DNA from: an uncultured Microbacterium sp.
Lineage (GTDB): Bacteria; Actinomycetota; Actinomycetes; Actinomycetales; Microbacteriaceae
NCBI GenBank assembly: GCA_947647645.1
Contig: CANSLE010000094.1
Location: 1-8,249, forward strand
Length of the DNA stretch: 8,249 nt
Reading direction: 5' to 3'
A program made the position numbers and the translations under genes. The notes beneath the pieces are model-generated. The model saw only the letters and a list, made by a program, of their open reading frames with translations. It did no database searches and had not been told where the DNA came from. Shown piece after piece: positions 5,905 to 8,249 of this stretch (positions within the stretch are counted from its first letter, which is position 1; every line of letters starts with the position of its first letter).

Positions 5905-6918
5905 TCACGAGTGTGACAGCGGCGTCGGACCACCGCCACCGCCTTCCTCGCGGGCCGAGGACGAGCCCGCGGACGCGCGGATGGCCTCCACCGCGCGCAA
6001 CACGGCGAGGCTCCGCTCCTGCTCGGGAGTGGGGTCGGCGTCGCCGCGCACCAGAGCGGCGAACCGGGCCACCTCGAAACGCATGTTGTTCTCCGGCCCG
6101 TCGACCTCGATCTCCTCGGTGATGCCCGAGAAGAGAGCGAGGCGGAGCCGGCGGGGAGCGGTGATCTCGTCGATCTCGATCGTGCCGAGCTCACCCTGGA
6201 TCTCGTTCGGGCGCCGCGATGCACCGATCTTCGAGAACGCGATCTGAGCGACGAAGCCGTCGTAGGCCAGCACGGCCGCGCCCGCTCCGTCAGCCCCCGT
6301 CGCGATGGTGGCCGTCGCGCCGACCACCGCGCGCGGGGGGCCGAACAGGTCGATCGCCGCGGTGAGCGGGTACACGCCCAGGTCGAACAGCGCGCCGCCC
6401 GCGAGAGCCGGATCGAAGATGTTGGGCGTCTGCCCTGCGAGGACCAGGTCGTAGCGGGCCGAGCGCTGGGACTGCCCGAACGAGACGAGCCGCACCGTCC
6501 CGACCTGCGGCAGAAGCGCGCGCACGCGGGCCATTCCGGGATCGTACACGTTGCGCATGCCCTCGAAGACGACCACGCCGCGCTCCCGCGCCGCAGCCAC
6601 CAGGACCGCGAACTGGTCCGCCGTGGGCGTCGCGGGCTTCTCCAGGAACACGTGCACCCCCGCCGCGATGGCCGACTCGGCCTGCGCGGCGTGCGCGCCG
6701 TTCGGTGAGCCCACGTAGACGGCATCCACCTCACCCGACGCCAGCAGCGCCTCGAGGTCGGTGCTGACCCGGTCGATGCCGAGCCGGTCGGCGAAGGCGC
6801 GGCCCCGCGCGGCGTCCCGCGAGTACACGACGTCGATGCGGATGCCGGGCGTCTGCGCGACGGCATCCGCGAACTTCTCGGTGATGGTGCTGGTGCCGAT
6901 CGTGGCGAGTCTGATCAC
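5905..6918 (-). CDS. Gfo/Idh/MocA family NAD(P)-dependent oxidoreductase
   Basis: A 337-residue cytosolic dehydrogenase, probably acting on a sugar, inositol or dihydrodiol-like substrate; the substrate cannot be read from sequence. The N-terminal Rossmann fold shows IGTSTITEKF (7-16) in place of the common GxGxxG. VYVGSPNGAH (67-76) and the family's EKP signature (FLEKPATPT, 91-99, Lys94 catalytic) follow. In the C-terminal domain GGALFDLGVYP (174-184) has Tyr183 where many members have the catalytic His, as in glucose-fructose oxidoreductase and dihydrodiol dehydrogenase; this supports that subgroup. A Gly-rich Ser/Arg tail (315-337) is unconserved. GTG 6918 gives the normal N-terminus; upstream text in the frame is not family-like and would overlap the divergent gene. 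A -10 box six bases before this GTG suggests a leaderless mRNA. It is followed by the DUF1801 gene. Confidence 0.92.
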   Translation of the reverse strand: MIRLATIGTSTITEKFADAVAQTPGIRIDVVYSRDAARGRAFADRLGIDRVSTDLEALLASGEVDAVYVGSPNGAHAAQAESAIAAGVHVFLEKPATPTADQFAVLVAAARERGVVVFEGMRNVYDPGMARVRALLPQVGTVRLVSFGQSQRSARYDLVLAGQTPNIFDPALAGGALFDLGVYPLTAAIDLFGPPRAVVGATATIATGADGAGAAVLAYDGFVAQIAFSKIGASRRPNEIQGELGTIEIDEITAPRRLRLALFSGITEEIEVDGPENNMRFEVARFAALVRGDADPTPEQERSLAVLRAVEAIRASAGSSSAREEGGGGGPTPLSHS

Positions 6919-6930
6919 GCCCCCAGAATA
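6919..6930 (-). promoter_or_regulatory. -10 element with leaderless GTG start of the oxidoreductase gene
   Basis: On the minus strand TATTCT (6925-6930) matches TANNNT exactly and is followed by GGGGGC and then GTG at 6918. This is the spacing expected when transcription begins at the start codon. The arrangement parallels the one before the phosphatase gene. The G-run could also be read as a very close Shine-Dalgarno, but it is too near the start to be effective. Confidence 0.5.
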
Positions 6931-6986
6931 GGCGGCGCGCCGGAACCCACGGAATGGATGCCGCGGGCGCGCGGTTGGCCCGGAGC

Positions 6987-7910
6987 ATGAAGGCACTCGT
7001 GTACTCCGACTTCGGCGGCAACGACCACTTCGAGATCGTCGAGCGGGATCGGCCCCACGTCGGCCCCGACACCCTGGTGGTGCGGGTCGTCGCCGCCGGC
7101 ATCAACCCGGTCGACTACAAGATCCGTGAGGGATACCTGCGCGGCCTGTTCGACACGCGGCTGCCGGTGGTGCCCGGATGGGACGTCGCGGGCATCGTCG
7201 AGCAGACCGGTCTGGACACCCCGGAGTTCGCGGTCGGTGACGCGGTGCTCGCGTACGCCCGCACCGACGTCGTGGAGAACGGCTCGGTCGCCGAGTACAT
7301 GCCGGTACCGGTGCGCACGGCGACCCGCAAGCCCGAAGGCCTCTCCTTCGAGGCCGCCGCCGCTCTCCCCCTGGCCGGGCTGACCGCGCTGCAGACCCTG
7401 GAACGCGCGCGCGTCACCGCGGGAAAGACCGTGCTCATCCACGGTGCCGCCGGCGGTGTCGGCTCGTTCGGGGTGCAGCTCGCGCGGCTGCGCGGCGCTC
7501 GCGTCGTCGGCACCGCATCAGAGCGCAACCACGACTACCTCCGCGACCTGGGCGCCGAGCCGGTGGTCTACGGTGAGGGCCTCGTTCCGGCGGCCCATGC
7601 GCTCGCGCCCGACGGGTTCGACGTCATCATCGATTTCGTCGGCGGCTCGACGCTCGACTCGACGCCCGATCTGCTCGCGCAGGGCGGCGTCGTGGCCTCC
7701 ATCGCCGATCCCCGCGCGCGCACCGAGTTCGGTGGCCACTACATCTGGGTGCGGCCTGACGCGGTGCAGCTGGGCGAGCTCGCCCGCCTCGTCGCGGACG
7801 GTGACCTGCGGGTCGAGATCGCAGCGACCTACCCGCTCAACGAGGGCGCGGCGGCGTACGCGGAACTCGAGCGGGGACACACGCGCGGCAAGATCGTCGT
7901 CACGGTCTGA
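6987..7910 (+). CDS. Zinc-independent MDR oxidoreductase, NADPH:quinone reductase type
   Basis: A 307-residue cytosolic reductase of the medium-chain dehydrogenase/reductase superfamily; members reduce quinones or enones with NADPH. The N-terminal GroES-like domain contains VVAAGINPVDYKIREG (34-49) and VPGWDVAGIVE (62-72), both typical of quinone oxidoreductases. The nucleotide-binding domain has GAAGGVGSFGVQLAR (153-167), the AxxGxxG-type NADPH motif. The structural zinc cysteines and the catalytic zinc ligands of alcohol dehydrogenases are absent. GRGKI-type C-terminal text (HTRGKIVVTV) is standard. The start at ATG 6987 gives the canonical MKALVYSDFGG N-terminus. An in-frame ATG at 6954 with a weak GGAA upstream would add 11 residues and cannot be excluded, since GGAG at 6982 is too close to 6987. 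It diverges from the Gfo/Idh gene over about 68 bases and ends 6 bases from the convergent sterol-carrier-like gene. Confidence 0.93.
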   Translation: MKALVYSDFGGNDHFEIVERDRPHVGPDTLVVRVVAAGINPVDYKIREGYLRGLFDTRLPVVPGWDVAGIVEQTGLDTPEFAVGDAVLAYARTDVVENGSVAEYMPVPVRTATRKPEGLSFEAAAALPLAGLTALQTLERARVTAGKTVLIHGAAGGVGSFGVQLARLRGARVVGTASERNHDYLRDLGAEPVVYGEGLVPAAHALAPDGFDVIIDFVGGSTLDSTPDLLAQGGVVASIADPRARTEFGGHYIWVRPDAVQLGELARLVADGDLRVEIAATYPLNEGAAAYAELERGHTRGKIVVTV

Positions 7911-7916
7911 GGCCCG

Positions 7917-8249
7917 TCAGGGGCGCAGCGGCAGCAGCGCCCCGAGGTCGGCGCGCGTCCCTGAGGCGTGGATCCGACCGGAGGCCACGGCATCCGGCCA
8001 GTTCTCGGTACCGGTCGCGAGGGCGATCCAGGTCGCGGGGTCGGTCTCGACCACGTTGGGTGGGATTCCGCGAGTGTGCCGGGGGCCTTCGACGACCTGC
8101 ACCGCCCCGAACGGGGGGACCCGCACCTCGACCGTGTTCCCCGGCGCCTTCTCCGCGAGCAGCTGCAAGAGGTAGCGCACGGCGGTGTCCAGGTCGGTGC
8201 GGGCCGGGTTCGCGGCGGCATCGCGGGCGGCGGCGACCGCGGCCAGGGC
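7917..8249 (-). CDS. Sterol-carrier-like family protein (SCP-type), N-terminus outside window
   Basis: 110 residues are visible, entering in frame at 8249 and ending with TGA at 7917-7919. The text contains TAVRYLLQLLAEKAPGNTVE, then VRVPPFGAVQVVEGP, RHTRGIPPNVVETD, and WIALATGTENWPDAVASGRI. These fit the bacterial SCP2-like (sterol carrier family) proteins of about 110-130 aa found in actinobacteria. The alternative GTG at 8180 would remove the conserved first helix, so the true start probably lies just beyond the right edge. The role is unclear: the fold binds hydrophobic ligands in other members. From memory of related genomes such genes often neighbour purF/purM, which would fit the purB in this window, but that region is not visible here. 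Nothing in the visible part looks damaged. Confidence 0.85.
   Translation of the reverse strand, partial: ALAAVAAARDAAANPARTDLDTAVRYLLQLLAEKAPGNTVEVRVPPFGAVQVVEGPRHTRGIPPNVVETDPATWIALATGTENWPDAVASGRIHASGTRADLGALLPLRP

Noticed and set aside
1..8249. tRNA, rRNA, CRISPR, IS element or phage attachment site
   Set aside because: No cloverleaf-like GTTCGA-containing segment, regular repeat-spacer pattern, transposase motif or flanking terminal repeats were seen in reading both strands.

Overview
The window is a very GC-rich (roughly 70%), densely packed stretch of chromosome. Third codon positions are strongly G/C, GTG starts are frequent, and intergenic gaps are short. Protein styles (cupin-type AraC regulator, the purB neighbourhood, bacterial sterol-carrier-like protein, DUF308-like and 2-TM membrane proteins) point to a high-GC actinobacterium, most likely Microbacteriaceae such as Microbacterium. 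That placement rests on recognised protein style, not on a search.

Layout, left to right. (1) Positions 1-642, minus strand: two small alpha-helical proteins of unknown function that overlap by ATGA; the second runs off the left edge. (2) 784-1455, plus: an AraC-family regulator that keeps its cupin-like sensor half but has lost most of its DNA-binding domain. (3) 1508-2229, minus: an MFS efflux-type transporter reduced to a pseudogene by two internal losses, one with a frameshift. (4) 2355-4319, plus: a low-molecular-weight protein tyrosine phosphatase followed by purB (adenylosuccinate lyase). (5) 4332-5353, minus: a translationally coupled pair of membrane proteins convergent with purB. 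(6) 5452-6918, minus: a Gfo/Idh/MocA oxidoreductase followed by a DUF1801 protein, probably one operon. (7) 6987-7910, plus: a quinone oxidoreductase-type MDR enzyme, divergent from the Gfo gene. (8) 7917-8249, minus: the C-terminal part of a sterol-carrier-like protein that enters from the right edge.

Most of the window is ordinary housekeeping or core accessory metabolism. purB catalyses two steps of purine/AMP synthesis. The two oxidoreductases and the phosphatase look intact. The regulator/transporter pair at 784-2229 is the one locus in visible decay: about three separate internal deletions are inferred in two adjacent convergent genes, while every neighbour with a full-length frame appears intact.

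No tRNA, rRNA, CRISPR array, insertion sequence, attachment site or replication origin was recognised. No gene-free stretch exceeds 300 bases; the largest gaps are 643-783 and 2230-2354. I did not find a convincing novel multi-gene system. The best leads are the deleted regulator/transporter pair, a GGATGC motif that appears to override codon choice, and probable leaderless GTG starts.
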